Shown in pieces: positions 21,850 to 34,194 of a stretch of DNA of 64,000 bases (its first letter is position 1; every line of letters begins with the position of its first letter). Position numbers and translations under genes: made by a program. The notes beneath the pieces are model-generated. The model saw nothing but the letters and a program-made list of their open reading frames with translations. It ran no database searches and was not told where the DNA came from. The stretch covers positions 1-64,000 of the forward strand of contig LNAC01000728.1 of assembly GCA_002007465.1 (NCBI GenBank). The letters run 5' to 3'. This DNA is from Ailurus styani. Taxonomy: Eukaryota; Chordata; Mammalia; Carnivora; Ailuridae.

Positions 21850-23590
21850 GTGTTAAGCTTTAGACAGAACTTTCTTCAAATAAATTGATGACAAAAGGAG
21901 GGTCGCTTGGACTTTTGTACTCATCACGTGACTCAGGTACTCAATATGGATTGAGAACAGCTGTGTTTTTAATAATCTAAGCCAGATTAAAGGGATCCCT
22001 GTTTGAAATGTGTGTTTTATTTAACAATGTGTTACTTGTAGCACTTCAGATACACGTGGGTTTCTGAGGTTCTATTGAGGAAGCTGCCCGAATGTTCGGT
22101 GCATTAGGGTTTTCACAAGATTTGTCTCCTCCAAATCTTATAAAAAATAAGCTTTAGTAGCTCCCATGTCCCTCAAATAAATGAACACTAATCAACTCAC
22201 ACAGTTCAGTTCATTTAATTTTTAAAATAACTCCATGCTCTTTTACTTTTAAAATCTTAAGAGATTTCCTGAATAGATCATTACCACCAAGTTGGTACTG
22301 ACTTGTGGAGGCCGTAAAACAAATAAAGTCATTAAAAATAATTTGAACAAAAGAAGTAACTTGATATTATGCCATCTACATTTGGTTAAAATGACGTTTT
22401 AAAGTTCTCTTTCATCTTACTAAACAGATCTCTGAAAGAAAAAAATGTGATTAATAATTATCCTCCATAAATCTTATGATAACTATTATAGTCTTTGGAG
22501 AATTATGAATCCACATCTGGAAAAAGTATTTTATATGCTACTGCCTATAAAGCAGCATGCCATGCATTTTACAAGTGCACGTTAGTAAGTAAAACTACGG
22601 TATGTTTTTTGGGTTCATCATTTTCCCCTCCAAAAGAAGTGTAAGCCTAGTTTATTTCATTATAAAGAGTGCTAATAAAGTTTATATGATGCTTGTTTTC
22701 CGCCTTACTTTGGTGCTGATGCAGTTTCCCTAGGTCATTTGAAATGAGCTTTCTATCAGAACTCAGGGAAGCCTTCATTATAAGCCAGGTCGTTGGTCCC
22801 CTCAGAATCAGTGCCTGGGCTGAAGCCAGCTGGTCAAAGGGGTGGCAGAAACATCACAGGAGTGAGCTAATGCCATAGGAGCCACAGACTTCACTTTTTT
22901 CCCCCTTCTCTTTTTTTGGCTCTTGAATTTGATTCCTTTTATACTATTTGAAATGCACAGGTCTCATGAGCTAGTGATTCAAAATGCAAGATCGGCTCAT
23001 TTTTGGAATTAGAAATTTGATTAAACTTAAACATTTGTTAAATAAAATGAGTAAAGTACTTTGAGAGCCAACAATGTCCCTTGGAAATAGAAAATGTTTT
23101 TTCGTTTCCAAGCAGCTGTTTGCAATAAGAAGTGGCTGCTGAGTGAAAGGGAAGGACGCCATTAAGGGAAGGTAACCCCTCCAGTTTTATGGAGCTCTGC
23201 AGTCATGTGAGCGCCATCAGTGATAAATATCACAATAGAGGTTGCAATGTGCCTGGTTTTATTTTCATGTGGATCCTTGAATACACTTTAACTCAAGTCA
23301 CAGAATACATTTAATGACTGACCATGGAAAACCACGATCCTAGTGTGCACAAAAGCAACCTTAGTGAAAAAAGATGTAGAAATCTTATTTCTAGGAGAAT
23401 AACCTACAATAACCCATAACAATAACACCTGTAAACCAAATTTTCTTTTGTTTGGATTTCAGAAAATCAGAGGCTAACCTCTACTAAAGTAGATACCAGG
23501 TTTTCTGTCTCCGGTGAGTTTTAATGCATTTATCTTTTGGGCCTCATTTCCAACCCTTGAGTGACCAGATTAAGGGTCTGAGATGCTGTT
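21850..23590. other. Unannotated AT-leaning stretch
   Basis: No repeat or gene recognised. AT-rich blocks occur at 22140-22700 and nothing here resembles an L1 or SINE. Only one frame of at least 60 codons occurs (22971-23162 minus), with no recognised product. Confidence 0.5.
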
Positions 23591-23599
23591 GGAATGGGG

Positions 23600-23740
23600 A
23601 GGGCCATAAAGTTCAGCGTCCAGGCCCCTTACCTCACAGATGAGGAATCTGAACTGCTGAGTGGGAAAGGAACTTGTTTTAGGGCCATAACAAGCACAGA
23701 GAGGACTAGGAACCCATGTTCACCAGATTGGGGTCTCCCA
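23600..23740 (-). mobile_element. MIR relic
   Basis: ttacctcacagatgaggaat, ctgaactgctgagtgggaaa, aggaacttgt and 'actaggaacccatgttc' follow antisense MIR. Confidence 0.65.
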
Positions 23741-23744
23741 GCTC

Positions 23745-24210
23745 CTAGCTTCTCCAGTGGACTGACAATTGAAAATATGTCTAACTTTAAACGGGGGTAG
23801 CTTGGCCCACGAGGAGTGGAGTTTCTGTTCCTTTCATTGGCTCATCAAAACACATCTCCTGGAGCCTCATTTATTCCACAGAGGTAATTGATGGTACCAC
23901 GCACAGTGTCAGATAAATACCATTTAATGACCGATAGATACACAAAGGTAATGTTAGTGTACCTAGGGCATATGGAGAAATAGTTCTATTGTTCGAGGTT
24001 CTAGACTTATTTCCACCAATAATTAGAGGTGTGAGCTTGCATAATTCTCACAACAGTGTGCATCTAAATCTCTTCAACTTTAAAATAAAATCAGAGAAGA
24101 TGATTGCAAAATGACCTTTTATGTATGTGTTAAGGAGTTAGTCCAAGATTGGCTTCAGAGTTCTGATGAGTGACAAGATTATCTTATATCCGTTCCAATT
24201 TCTATCTAAT
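23745..24210. other. Unannotated stretch
   Basis: Short gap between a MIR and an LTR, AT-leaning, with no recognised content. Confidence 0.5.
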
Positions 24211-24219
24211 GCTCTCTAA

Positions 24220-24690
24220 ATGTGCCTGTATCAGTTTGACCTTCCAGTGAGACAAATCAGCCCAAAACTTAGAGACTTAAAGCAACAGCCACTTATTTAA
24301 CTGGTGATCCTGTGGGCTGGTGATTTGGGCTGGGCTCACTCACATGTAGGCAGGATGATTATGCTTCTGGGGGTTAACTGACCATTGGTTGTTGGAGCGA
24401 TGGAGGCATCTGGGCACATGGTTTCTCTTCTCCTATAGGCTAGCTTGGGCTTGTTCATATGGTGGTTGCAGGTTCTAAGAGACAAAGTAGAAGTAACCAA
24501 GATCTCTTGAGGCCTGAACTGGGAACTGGCACGCCAGTTATTTCCACAGCATGTGTGGCCAAATCATAAGACCCAGCAGATCCATGGGGGAGGGGAAATA
24601 ACCTCTGTCCTTCATTGGGAGGAATTACAAAGTCACAGCGTAAAGTCAAAGCGATGTGGATACAGAGATGAATGGAGGATTTTAGCTACT
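24220..24690 (-). mobile_element. MLT1-type LTR
   Basis: 'caaatcagcccaaaacttag', 'agacttaaagcaacagccac', ttatttaactggtgatcctg, 'gggctgggctcactcacatg' and 'catatggtggttgcaggttc' follow the antisense MLT1 order. Same subtype as 1600-2100 but better preserved. Confidence 0.75.
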
Positions 24691-25054
24691 TTTGTAGCCT
24701 ACCATCATGCCTACTTCTTATTATTTAGAACACTATGTGCTCCTTGAATCAGCAGTGCTAAGAATTTTAGATTTCATGAACCAGTAAATAGAACCAAATA
24801 AAATAAAATAAAATGAAACAGTATAAGGAATCCACGTAAGTATTACAAATTGGGAAATTTTGGTTATAGTAAGTAAGAATACTTAAAACCAAATGCCAAT
24901 CATCCTCTGTCCCCATATATATAATATCAAGGACTTCAAGAATCTCTAACTCTAGGGGCATAACAATGAGGCTCAGAACCCTGGCTTTAGTCTTATCTGG
25001 ACAGCTAGTAGGAGGAATTGGCCCTCGGAGAGTTTGGTTCGTACCTCAGTACTG

Positions 25055-25235
25055 CAGTCAGCAGCTGGGAATCCTTGATTAAACCATTTACTTGGCCACA
25101 CTTGAGTTTTCTTATCTGTAAGATGAGACAGTCACAACACTTTTTTCATTGTATTTTTGTGAGTATTAAATGAAATAACATTTGTAAATTGCTTGACCCT
25201 CTGCCAGGCTCATAATAACTGCTCAACGTAAGACA
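25055..25235 (+). mobile_element. MIR relic
   Basis: 'gagttttcttatctgtaaga', tgagacagtcacaacac, 'gagtattaaatgaaataaca', 'gtaaattgcttgaccctctg' and 'ccaggctcataataactgct' follow sense MIR. Confidence 0.7.
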
Positions 25236-25239
25236 GATG

Positions 25240-27585
25240 ATTATTGGAAGGTTGATTTGGTTTTTAAAAAATGTTGTTGATTTTTACATACACCCCTTCC
25301 CATCGCTGGGTCGAGTAGGAAATGTCACAGATTTCTTTTTGTTTTTAATTCTGACTGGATTTAATACAATAGCATGAGAATAAAATAGATAGAAAATTCT
25401 AGGCATATTTCATGAAAATGTAAACAAATAGCTATAATGGCATACCTTTCTCAAAGATATTCAACTAGTATCAGTACCTCCATAATTTAATTGTCATTCT
25501 GCACCTAGCACTTCCCAATCACGTGTGTTTTATCTTGGGGTAAATAGTTTCTCAGGGCTTGTCTGATACCCTAGGAAGTTTTGCAGGAAGTGATTTACTA
25601 GTCTTTCTTTTGTGACCACTAACTACCCCAATAACTAATATGTAAAGAACCACTTATAATGTCTAGAAGAAAAGACTCCCATTTACCTGTTTCAGTGTAC
25701 TGATCTTATTCTTACACTTCTCTCAGGAAAAGATGAAGAAACAGCAGGATAATGTGATGACCTAGGTTTGTGTGAAGCCACCGTTGAAGGGAAGGGGTAG
25801 GAAATAGTTTTGCGTAATCCCTCCTACCAGCCGTTTCTGAATCTATACCTTTTTTATTCATAATCTTCATCTAACAGTCCCTTAGCAGCTATTAGTAAGA
25901 CAAGATTACATGCAGAACTACTTCTTGGTTGCACATTGGAGGCATAAAAATTTCAATATGCTAAAACTACCAGGCTTTAAGACTAAGACAAAATGATTTT
26001 TCAACAAGTCCATTTACATCATAGCCTGTCACCAGCTTTTCCCCCCACTGCTCTTCCTGTCCAGTTGGCTTCCCCAGTCTATATCTGAGTGGTTCCCATT
26101 TGAGGTAGATAGAAAACAATGAATGTCAGTGCTTGTCCCTGCTGTACTTGGTCGTCATTGGGCTTTATTTACACTAGTGACTAAACATGATGCCTTTCTC
26201 CATAGTGGTGGGACTGGTTTCCTTACCTCTGCAGTCCCCACCCCCGCCCCCATTCCTAATCCTGTGACATGCCAAATGGGTCGACAGCTCAGAGAAGGTT
26301 TCTGAAGCAACTGAAGAGTTAATTTTCTCTGTAGCTCTCTTATTGGTTTTTTAGCATCCCTAAAGATGTAATTCTTGCCAAAAAAATAATCTCAAACTTT
26401 GCTCGAGCCAAAGAAACCGCCTCAGCAGCTTGCTTAATTCTGTCAGTGTTCATGAATCCTTCTCACTCCTCCATACATACCTTTATACCTTCGTGTTGAA
26501 AAATGCTATGCGAGCATCTATGCACACGTGTGTCCCTGAATTCTTTTCTTTTGAGGTCTAGTGTCCAGGCTTGTTATTCAAAGTGATGGCTAGTGTGATT
26601 TCTGTACCCCCTATTCATCTAGAAAGGTGACATAAAAGTTGCCCAATTGATAAACGTGAGAAAAACAAAGGGAAGGAGGATGTTATGAATAATAGCAATA
26701 AAATTAACTTCCCTACATTAAACTGTTAATTCCCTGAACTTCATTTTCAAAGCCTTAGATTGGGAACTCGAAAACTTACCACTTGGTCTCTTTCTCTCTC
26801 TTTTCCTCTCTCTCTCCATTGGATTGAGAGAAACCTGTGGATTATAGCAATCATATATGTCTGGCCCTTCATTTGGATTTTTAAGCTTTCTTTGGCAAGC
26901 ATAATTTGGTACCATTTTATTTTTTCACTTTACTCAGAAAGATAAATACCTTTGTGATGAGGTGGCGTGCAAATTCCTTGCCATACAGCAAACCAACCTT
27001 AAATACTGTTCTCTTTGAAATGGAACTGACCTCCATAGACTAGAAGGGAGGCAATAGGAAAACAAAAATTCCTCCCTGAAACAGAACCCAGAATCTAAAA
27101 CCCGTCATTCTCTTGAGGGTTGAAAATGTTTCCCTTCAAATGAAATTAGACTTGTGTTTCTACCATTATGGTTTTAGCAATGGAAATTTGATAAGGATGG
27201 CTATTTCTCCATTTCCAGGTGCTTCCCCACCAAACTGCCCACATTGCTGAGCAGCAGTTGTCTAATAAAGTTAGGTACATTTCTTCTGGTGACACTAATG
27301 AATGGCTTGTTCAGACCGAACCTGCACATCTTCTGAGGTTTGATAGCACAACTCTAGAGAGGTACAGATAGGTGTTTTAAAGTCAAAGTGTTCACATGTA
27401 TGAGATAACTGACAACTTTTGCAATACATATCCAGAGTTGTGGGTATAGTTTGCTAGGAAGAAACAATGAAGAGCTCTGTAGGTAGAACAATAGGCTGAC
27501 AAAAGTACAGGTTATGAGGAATTCCAGTTAAGAGTTCTCAAGGCTGCATTGAGTGTTCATGCAGAAAACCAGGGAAAGAGGAGGT
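25240..27585. other. Unannotated stretch
   Basis: The longest recognised-repeat-free stretch in the centre of the window. No open frame longer than about 65 codons and no CpG cluster. A CT-rich run lies at 26790-26820. Confidence 0.5.
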
Positions 27586-27589
27586 TGGA

Positions 27590-28162
27590 TGGATGCAGTA
27601 GACAGCTTCTGGCATTGCTCCCAGTGATTCTTGGCTCCTGGTATCCATGTCCTCCCCTTGAAGCTAGGCTAGACCTGGTGACTTGCTTTGAACAAATAGA
27701 ATATGGAAAAAGTGCTGGGATGTCATGTTCATGACTAGGTTTTAACGACTGTGATGTGCTTCTTGCTAGCCCTCTTTCTCTGGCTTCTCTTGTAATCTTG
27801 CTCTGATGAAACAAGCTGCCATGTCGTGACCTGTCCTGTGGAAGGGACCATATGGCTAGGACGTGAGGACAACCTTTGGCCAACAGCCAACAAATAACTC
27901 GAGTCCCTCACTGCAGTAGTGACAAGCAACTGAATTCTACCAACAACCATGCAAAGGAGCTGGGAAGCAGATCCCTCCCCAGGCAGGCCTTCAGATGAGA
28001 CTGTCGTCTTGGCAGAGACCTTGGTTGTAACCTGTGAGATACTCTGAAGCAGGGGGCGCTATAGACACTGTGCCCAGATTTCTGACCTACAGGAGCTGTG
28101 TGAGAGTAATTGTAGTTTTAGCCTCTGAGTTTTGGCCTAAGTTACTATGTAACAATGGATGT
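27590..28162 (+). mobile_element. Old LTR-like repeat (ERVL/MaLR-type)
   Basis: 'cctccccttgaagctaggct', 'gacctggtgacttgctttga' and acaaatagaatatgg, ending in 'tctgagttttggcctaagtt' and actatgtaacaatgg, match the sense order of a common mammalian LTR-type repeat. Subfamily not asserted. It abuts another repeat at 28163. Confidence 0.5.
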
Positions 28163-28198
28163 TATATTCGTCAGGGTTCTCCAGAGAAACCATATAGA

Positions 28199-28234
<36 letters not shown>

Positions 28235-28560
28235 ATTTTCATGGAGAAAGAGTGAACAAAAGAGGGGGGAGAGAGGAGGAGAGGGAGAGATATCTACAGA
28301 ATCGGCTTGTCAGTTATGGAGACCGAGAGTCCATCTTCAGTTTGGACCAACCAGAGGAGACCCAGGAGAAACACTGATGTGGAGGAAGTCCAAAGGCAAT
28401 TTGCTGGAAGATTCCCTCTTGCTTGGGGAGGCTGGTATGTTTGTTCTGGCCATGCCTTCCAGGGATTGGATGAGGCCCATCCATGTGAAAGAGAATAATC
28501 TGCTAGGTCAAAGTTTACTGATTCAGGTGATTTCATTCAAAAACACCCTCTAACTTGACA
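28163..28560 (-). mobile_element. Interspersed repeat of the 'tctccagagaaac' type, copy 1
   Basis: 'cagggttctccagagaaacc', an internal (AC)16 array at 28201-28232, 'gaagattccctcttgcttgg', 'ggattggatgaggcccatcc' and 'tcattcaaaaacaccctc' are shared in the same order with 47977-48428. It resembles an old LTR or L1M terminus in antisense; the name is not asserted. The open frame 28155-28553 is within it. Confidence 0.6.
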
Positions 28561-28764
28561 AGTAAAATGAACTATTATAGATGTAAAGTCACACCTTCAA
28601 GGTGCCTTTCAGAGAAGCTGGAACTCAGTAATATCCTGAGCAAGAGAGAGCCCATCTCAGCCCTTCTGCAGGCTATAGTAGGAAAGAAACAGCATTTTGG
28701 GAAGATAAATCTGACGGTGTTGGGTGACACTTACAAAGTCAGTTATATCTCAGCTCTCAGGCCA

Positions 28765-28803
28765 TTGTAGATGATTTTGAGGACTTTGTAGATGATTTTG
28801 AGG
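28765..28803. repeat. 21-bp tandem duplication
   Basis: ttgtagatgattttgagg occurs at 28765-28782 and again at 28786-28803. Confidence 0.9.
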
Positions 28804-28804
28804 G

Positions 28805-29505
28805 AGCAGGCACATGTACATTTTAACCAACTGTTAGAGAGCAAATATCCACACGGTGCCCACCTAGATTACAAAAGAGTAACAGTACTAGCATCCCTGA
28901 AATCCCCATGTGGCCCCACCTGACTGAAACTATCCTCTGTGAGTTTTTATAATATATTCCATAATCGAAGAAATTGGGAAAATGTAACCAAACTTATAAT
29001 CATGAATATCAGTGGAACACAGAAGGTACACTGATATAAGTGTATTAAAATTTCCCTTCTCACCTAGATATATTCTCCTAAGAACAAGGGGCTTGTCTCA
29101 TGTTCCTATACATGGGGACATGTATCTCTCAACCACAGGCATGACCACCTCATGGGTGCCATGTTGGTATTCACTCATGGTTACTTGACAACTGGGTTAT
29201 AGGAACAGTCTCTCATATCTCAGAATTGTTAGGAGGTAAGATGTTTTGGTGAGAAAATACATGTACCGCTGAACCCAAACATTACCCAAACCTTTAGTCT
29301 TTAGGGGAAATTTATCTATCTATAAAGAAAGAACTAGCAAGCCTAGGCTATGTTTTGTACAGACAGAGTTTAAATGACTGGGACTCTGATACTTTTAGAA
29401 CTATTTAAAGATACCTGCTGGTTTTCAATGCTGAAAACTCAGGGTCGAGGCTTGTGGCTGTGTCATGGAAGTTGACAGGCATCTTTATCGAAGTTTAATT
29501 AGCTG
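28805..29505. other. Unannotated stretch
   Basis: AT-leaning sequence, no repeat family or exon seen. Confidence 0.5.
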
Positions 29506-29509
29506 TGTG

Positions 29510-29510
<1 letters not shown>

Positions 29511-29549
<39 letters not shown>
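29511..29549. repeat. (TG)n microsatellite followed by a G-run and GA tract
   Basis: About 19 TG units, then taggtgggggggg and gagagagagaaagaaagag to about 29580. Confidence 0.95.
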
Positions 29550-29551
<2 letters not shown>

Positions 29552-29584
29552 GTGGGGGGGGGAGAGAGAGAAAGAAAGAGATTC

Positions 29585-31180
29585 AAAGATCAGAGCCAGT
29601 ACTGAAGGTCACACAAGTGCAGTGGAAGCCCACTGTCCTGCCTGCAGTATTTTACCAGGTGACGAAGCTTCTAGGCTCTGTGGAAAATATATTCTGAATT
29701 TCTTCTATAAATTTAAAGTGTTCATTTCATTGTGGCCTGCTGGCAGTAGGATTTGGTCTGTCAAGGGTGTAACAAAAATGGACATCATGCTTTGAAATGC
29801 CAAGAAAAACAAATTCTAAACAGGAGTCCACATATGCAAACAAGCGAAGGGTTCTTGCAGGGTGGGGAGTTGGGGGGGTGCAGGGAAGGGGGAGCGAACC
29901 AGAGGACTGCAGCTTGCATGGGGAGAACACTTGCACACCAGGCAGTAGGCACTTGACGCATGCATCCAGTTGCAGGTTTAGTTGAGATTAATGTGCCTTG
30001 ATGACCAGTCCTGTCCTAAAGTTTCCAAGAGGAATCAGATTCTGATGCCAAGTTGCCTCAAAACAGATGGGCAAGACTTTTCCATGGGGAAAGAGCACCA
30101 AGGTGAAATGCCACATGTCAGGAGAAGGTATTTCAAACTTAATTCGCAACAGGCAGAAACGACGTAGAAGAATAAACTGGCATTCAGGAGGTTCTGGGGT
30201 GAACACCGAGAAGGACCCCGAAACTCGGTTCTTAGAAAAATTGTCCTCTCCCACTGTCCTTTTATGTTTCTAAAGTTCACCTGTTGTGAAATGCTAGCAT
30301 TTGTTGCTGGAAGAGGACACCAAATGATGTTTTCATCCTCTGCAAAAAAATCTGTTTTCAGGAATTCAGTGTGAGACCAAATATGTCATCACTTTTGCTC
30401 AGTGTTACAAAAGGGGGAATTTTTCAGCTGTCTTTATTGGAACAGAGTATGTTTTCACACTACTTTATGTCAGTGTCTCCCATTTTAAGCTCTTGTTTTT
30501 ATTGGCCACTTTGGATTGTTTCAGCCCAAATTGCACATATCCAAAACCCACTAGATTGTAGGCCAGATGATTGGGCCAGAGAATAGCCACTTATTCCCAG
30601 ATTCATGTCAAAACTGATTGAAGTAGAGATCCAAATATTCCACCTGCATGATCTCGTCTTAACTCCCCGGAAACTCTGCTCTTTCCCAAGATGGTAGGCG
30701 TTGGTTATAACTATAGGTTCTATTTTGACTAAGCCCAACTTTGTGTTATTTAGAACTTAAAAAAACCTTTATATCTCACAGAACCCCTAATATATGTGGA
30801 TTGCCACCACTGAGGCTGCATCCATGTCCTGTGGGCTGTAGCTGGGAGAAGGAAAGAGTAAAAGTCATACTGTCTTGGGGCAGGGGTTGCAAAATAGATG
30901 GAAAGTATTAAAGGTATCTTTCTGTAGATGTTTGGAAAGAAACAATGGTGGAAATGTTGCTAGGACAAATGAGTAACTGGAAAAATACAAAATGGAAACA
31001 AATTTCATATTTAGTTTAAGGACTAAAATAATTGCAGGTATATTAATGAATTAGATACAATATATAAATCATATAAGTCTCCCCTACTATGGGATTCATA
31101 ACTCATAAGTACTCATAATTAATAACTATTATTTCGAATTCTTGAGTATCATCATACACTTGTTAAAGGTAAGTATGATA
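29585..31180. other. Unannotated stretch
   Basis: Overlapping frames on both strands at 29982-30280 have no recognised product. A G-rich piece with several short G-runs lies at 29862-29892. No repeat is assigned. Confidence 0.45.
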
Positions 31181-31184
31181 CGGT

Positions 31185-31420
31185 GAAAAGAACACCGGTC
31201 TTAGCTTCAGAAAATATGGATTTTAATCTAATTATTTTTTAGCTGTGTGACCTTGGGAAAGATACTTAACTTCTCTGTGTTTAAGCTTCCTTAGTAGTAC
31301 AATGGAGATAACAATAGTCATTTTACAGTCACTGATACAATGGCTAACTTATACAAAATCTGAGAATCATTTAGTGCTATGCCACACATAGAGAAGAAGG
31401 CACTATAAATAACTGTAATG
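31185..31420 (+). mobile_element. MIR, nearly full length
   Basis: 'gatacggtgaaaagaacacc', ttttagctgtgtgaccttgg, gaaagatacttaacttctct, 'gtgtttaagcttccttag', 'aatggagataacaatagtca' and ctatgccacacatag cover most of the MIR consensus in sense. Confidence 0.8.
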
Positions 31421-31424
31421 AGAA

Positions 31425-32105
31425 GGAACAAAAACACGAGCTTGGCATTTGTATATGTGATATGTGATATGTACACACAAATGGGAAAAGAACAGATCTG
31501 AAAGAGGCATCTTAGGGCTGGGAATGTAGGCACAATGATGACTAAGGGTAAACAGGGAGTTGGGCTTCTCAGAACGACTGTAGCTTTTGAAGATAGAGAT
31601 TATCCACTGCCCTATGTGTCTTCTTGTCCTTATGAGATGTTCATCCGTCCCAGTCCCCACTTTGATAAACACCCACGTCTTTGGACAGGAGTCTTCTAAA
31701 GCCAACACATAACTGAGTTCAAGCAAAATGACTTTATAACAGGGTCGGAGTCTGTTGTTTTGAAAGCACTCCTAAGGGTATACGTGGACCTAGGCTAAGG
31801 GAAGGTGGAAGGTGGTACGAAGTGATGGTTAGCCATGGTAACTTCTATTTACCTCCATTAGCAACCTTCCGAACCTACTGTGGACAGACGGTGTCAGGAG
31901 GGCCTTTGTCATGGAGGACTGAAGTTCAGGAGATCGGAGGAGAGTTACAACTACTATGCGTTACATTGTGAGCACAAGCTGGAGTTAAGAGCAGAGGCTC
32001 TGCCTAATGAAATATTTTTCCATTGTTAGCAAGTGCTTCTTCTCTTAGTTCTGCCCTACCCACTTTTCCATTTGGGGGGGTTCAGTATTTCCTCATTTTG
32101 CTTTG
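31425..32105. other. Unannotated stretch
   Basis: Single-copy in appearance. The minus frame 31403-31726 runs from the MIR end and has no recognised domain. Confidence 0.45.
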
Positions 32106-32109
32106 GTTC

Positions 32110-32270
32110 TCTAGAGTTTATTCAACATATAATTACTGAGCACCTGCCATGTGCGAGACCCACTCTTGTAACTGAGGGAAATCCATCGTTGACTCTTTTC
32201 TTCAACCAATTCTCACATACAGTGCTCCTTCCACTGACCATTTTGCCACTCACTTTAAAGGTGAATTAAA
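32110..32270 (-). mobile_element. L2-like relic
   Basis: 'gagtttattcaacatataat', tactgagcacctgccatgtg and 'ccactcttgtaactgaggg' follow antisense L2. Confidence 0.5.
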
Positions 32271-32750
32271 CTTACCAATCTTTATGAAGTGATTAGCATG
32301 TAGACTGCTCTGCTATGAGCCTGGGAGAAGATAAAGGAGAAGCACAGAATGGACCCCGTGGTTTCATTCCAGATTTTTGGTCCCTTCCTAAACCAGCTTG
32401 GTGGAAAAGCTTTCCATGAGGCAGTGCACTGGCAATGGGACTTCCAAGGAGAGATGGGGGAAGAACAAGAAAGGAGGCGAAGGATGCTAGCCACTATTTC
32501 AGACATGTAAGCAAGACTAAGAGTTGGGGTGAGGAGCTTAAAGCAGGAAGGAGATGAGCCGGAAATCCCTTTTATGTAACAGTTGATGTACGCTCCAGGG
32601 GAATGTTAGGTGGCTGAGTAGCAGAACATAATATATTCCACCTGTAAAATATTAACGAACCTTATTTTAAGACAGTAATAGATACATTGTCCAGAAGTTA
32701 TTTTTTTACACTCGTAATTACTAGATGATTATAAGACCAAAATTCTTCTA
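32271..32750. other. Unannotated stretch
   Basis: No repeat recognised; becomes AT-rich after 32620 on the approach to an L1 3' end. Confidence 0.45.
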
Positions 32751-32751
32751 G

Positions 32752-33220
32752 AAATTTTATTTATTTATTTTATTTATTTATTCAATTTTTTATTTTTTGT
32801 CTAGTTAGTTAACATATATGGTAAAATTGGTTTTGGGAGTAGAATTCGGTGATTCATCACTTCCATACAACACCCAATGCTCATCACAAGTGCCCTCCTG
32901 GACGTCTGGGTGGCTCAGTTGGTTAAGCAGCTGCCTTCGGCTCGGGTCATGATCCCAGGGTCCTGGGATCGAGTCCCACATCAGGCTCTTTGCTCAGCGG
33001 GGAGCCTGCTTCTCCCTCTGCCTCTGCCTGCCGCTCTGCCTGCTTGTGCTCTCTCTCTCTCTGACAAATAAATAAATAAAATCTTAAAAACAAAACAAAA
33101 CAAAACAAAACCAAGTGCCCTCCTCAATCCTCATCATCCATCTAGCCCATCCCCTACCTACCTCCCTGCATCAACTCTCAGTTTGTTCTCTACAGTTAAG
33201 AGTTTCTTATGGTTTAAATT
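32752..33220 (-). mobile_element. L1 3' UTR fragment split by a Can-SINE
   Basis: ttttatttatttattttatt tail region, 'agaattcggtgattcatcac', acaacacccaatgctcatca, then (after the SINE) caatcctcatcatccatcta and 'cagttaagagtttcttatgg'. This is the reverse complement of a carnivore L1 3' UTR. Flanks share aaatttta, a possible target duplication. Confidence 0.8.
32900..33111 (+). mobile_element. Can-SINE with (CAAAA)n tail, inside L1
   Basis: Lies exactly between perfect 13-bp duplications caagtgccctcct at 32887-32899 and 33112-33124. Head ggacgtctgggtggctcagt, intact CT body, tail aaataaataaataaaatctt plus four to five CAAAA units. Clearly younger than the L1 it interrupts. Confidence 0.98.
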
Positions 33221-33521
33221 TTAGAAAAGGGGTAGAGTCCTCCTTGTTCCAGACTTGAGGGAAAACTTTCTGGGGGAAGATTTGATTAGGGCTTAGTCTT
33301 GAAGAAGGAGTGAATCTTGGGGAATCAGAGCAACACCAAAGAAGCTGACCGAGAGGCAGCCTGCTGTCTTTCAGCACAACAGGCTCCTCTTCACTCACCT
33401 CTGCTTAAATCTCCTTTGATCAGCACCCCAGAGACAACCAATAAACACTTTCTGGAGTCCAGGGATGTGCTCTTCCCATCACTCTTGCCCTTCTAGTTCT
33501 TTTATAACACGTAACACCTAA

Positions 33522-33582
33522 ATCCTTCCCTATATCCCAGATCCTTCCCTACACCCCAGATCCTTCTCCTGCAGCCCCAGCA
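33522..33582. repeat. Degenerate ~20-bp tandem repeat, three units
   Basis: atccttccctatatcccag, atccttccctacaccccag and atccttctcctgcagcccc follow one another. Confidence 0.75.
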
Positions 33583-33910
33583 TACACCTGCTGCTTTCTA
33601 TGGACTTTGTTCTTCCAGACAGCCTACCAAATTGTAAACATCATCTAGAAAGCCTCTTCAACCTATCTTTCATTCAGAAAGCACAATTTCTAGTCTTTTA
33701 TTCAGAAAGCACAGGCACAATTTTGTCATTGGGTACCGAATGTTTGCCTCAGCCTGCACTGGCGTTGTACCATGGGTCTACAGGTCATGGATGCCCAAGT
33801 CACATGCTTGGATTCGATCTCTACAGTAGCACCCTGATGTTAATAGGCAGGGAAAGTGTTATGAGTGACATTTTAGAAAAGGGAGGGTTGACCCCTGGGA
33901 AGACCCAGCC
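33583..33910. other. Unannotated stretch
   Basis: Contains attcagaaagcaca twice, ~28 bp apart (near 33672 and 33700). The open frame 33600-33968 (122 codons) runs over this and the adjoining MIR, so it is not considered coding. Confidence 0.4.
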
Positions 33911-33914
33911 TTGT

Positions 33915-34005
33915 GTGGGTCACACAGCACACTTAGGACAAAACTGGAACAAAACACAGATCTCCTGATTCATGGTTTGGTACTTCTCTGCCATGTGGTC
34001 CTGCC
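33915..34005 (-). mobile_element. MIR-like relic
   Basis: 'ggtcacacagcacacttagg', acaaaactggaac, 'cacagatctcctgattcatg' and tggtacttctctgcc match the antisense MIR 5' half. Confidence 0.45.
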
Positions 34006-34064
34006 ACCATTATCCCTCTTATAGGCAAGCCTGACTAAAGGGGCAGATCCTGCTATTGTGCTCA

Positions 34065-34190
34065 TATTTCTGATGAATTAAAGATCAGAGAACTGGCAAA
34101 ACTTGTTCAAAGTTAAGTAAGTGGCAGATGTGGGGCTTGAACTCAGGACAGAATGAGTGCAAAACCTATTCTGATAACCATCACGCAATC
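34065..34190 (-). mobile_element. MIR relic
   Basis: 'gatcagagaactggcaaaac', 'ttgttcaaagttaagtaagt', ggcagatgtggggcttgaac and 'tcaggacagaatgag' follow antisense MIR. Confidence 0.6.
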
Positions 34191-34194
34191 CAGC

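Noticed and set aside
28201..28232. CRISPR-like regular repeats (AC array and other short tandem arrays)
   Set aside because: Simple microsatellites without spacer architecture in a mammalian genome.
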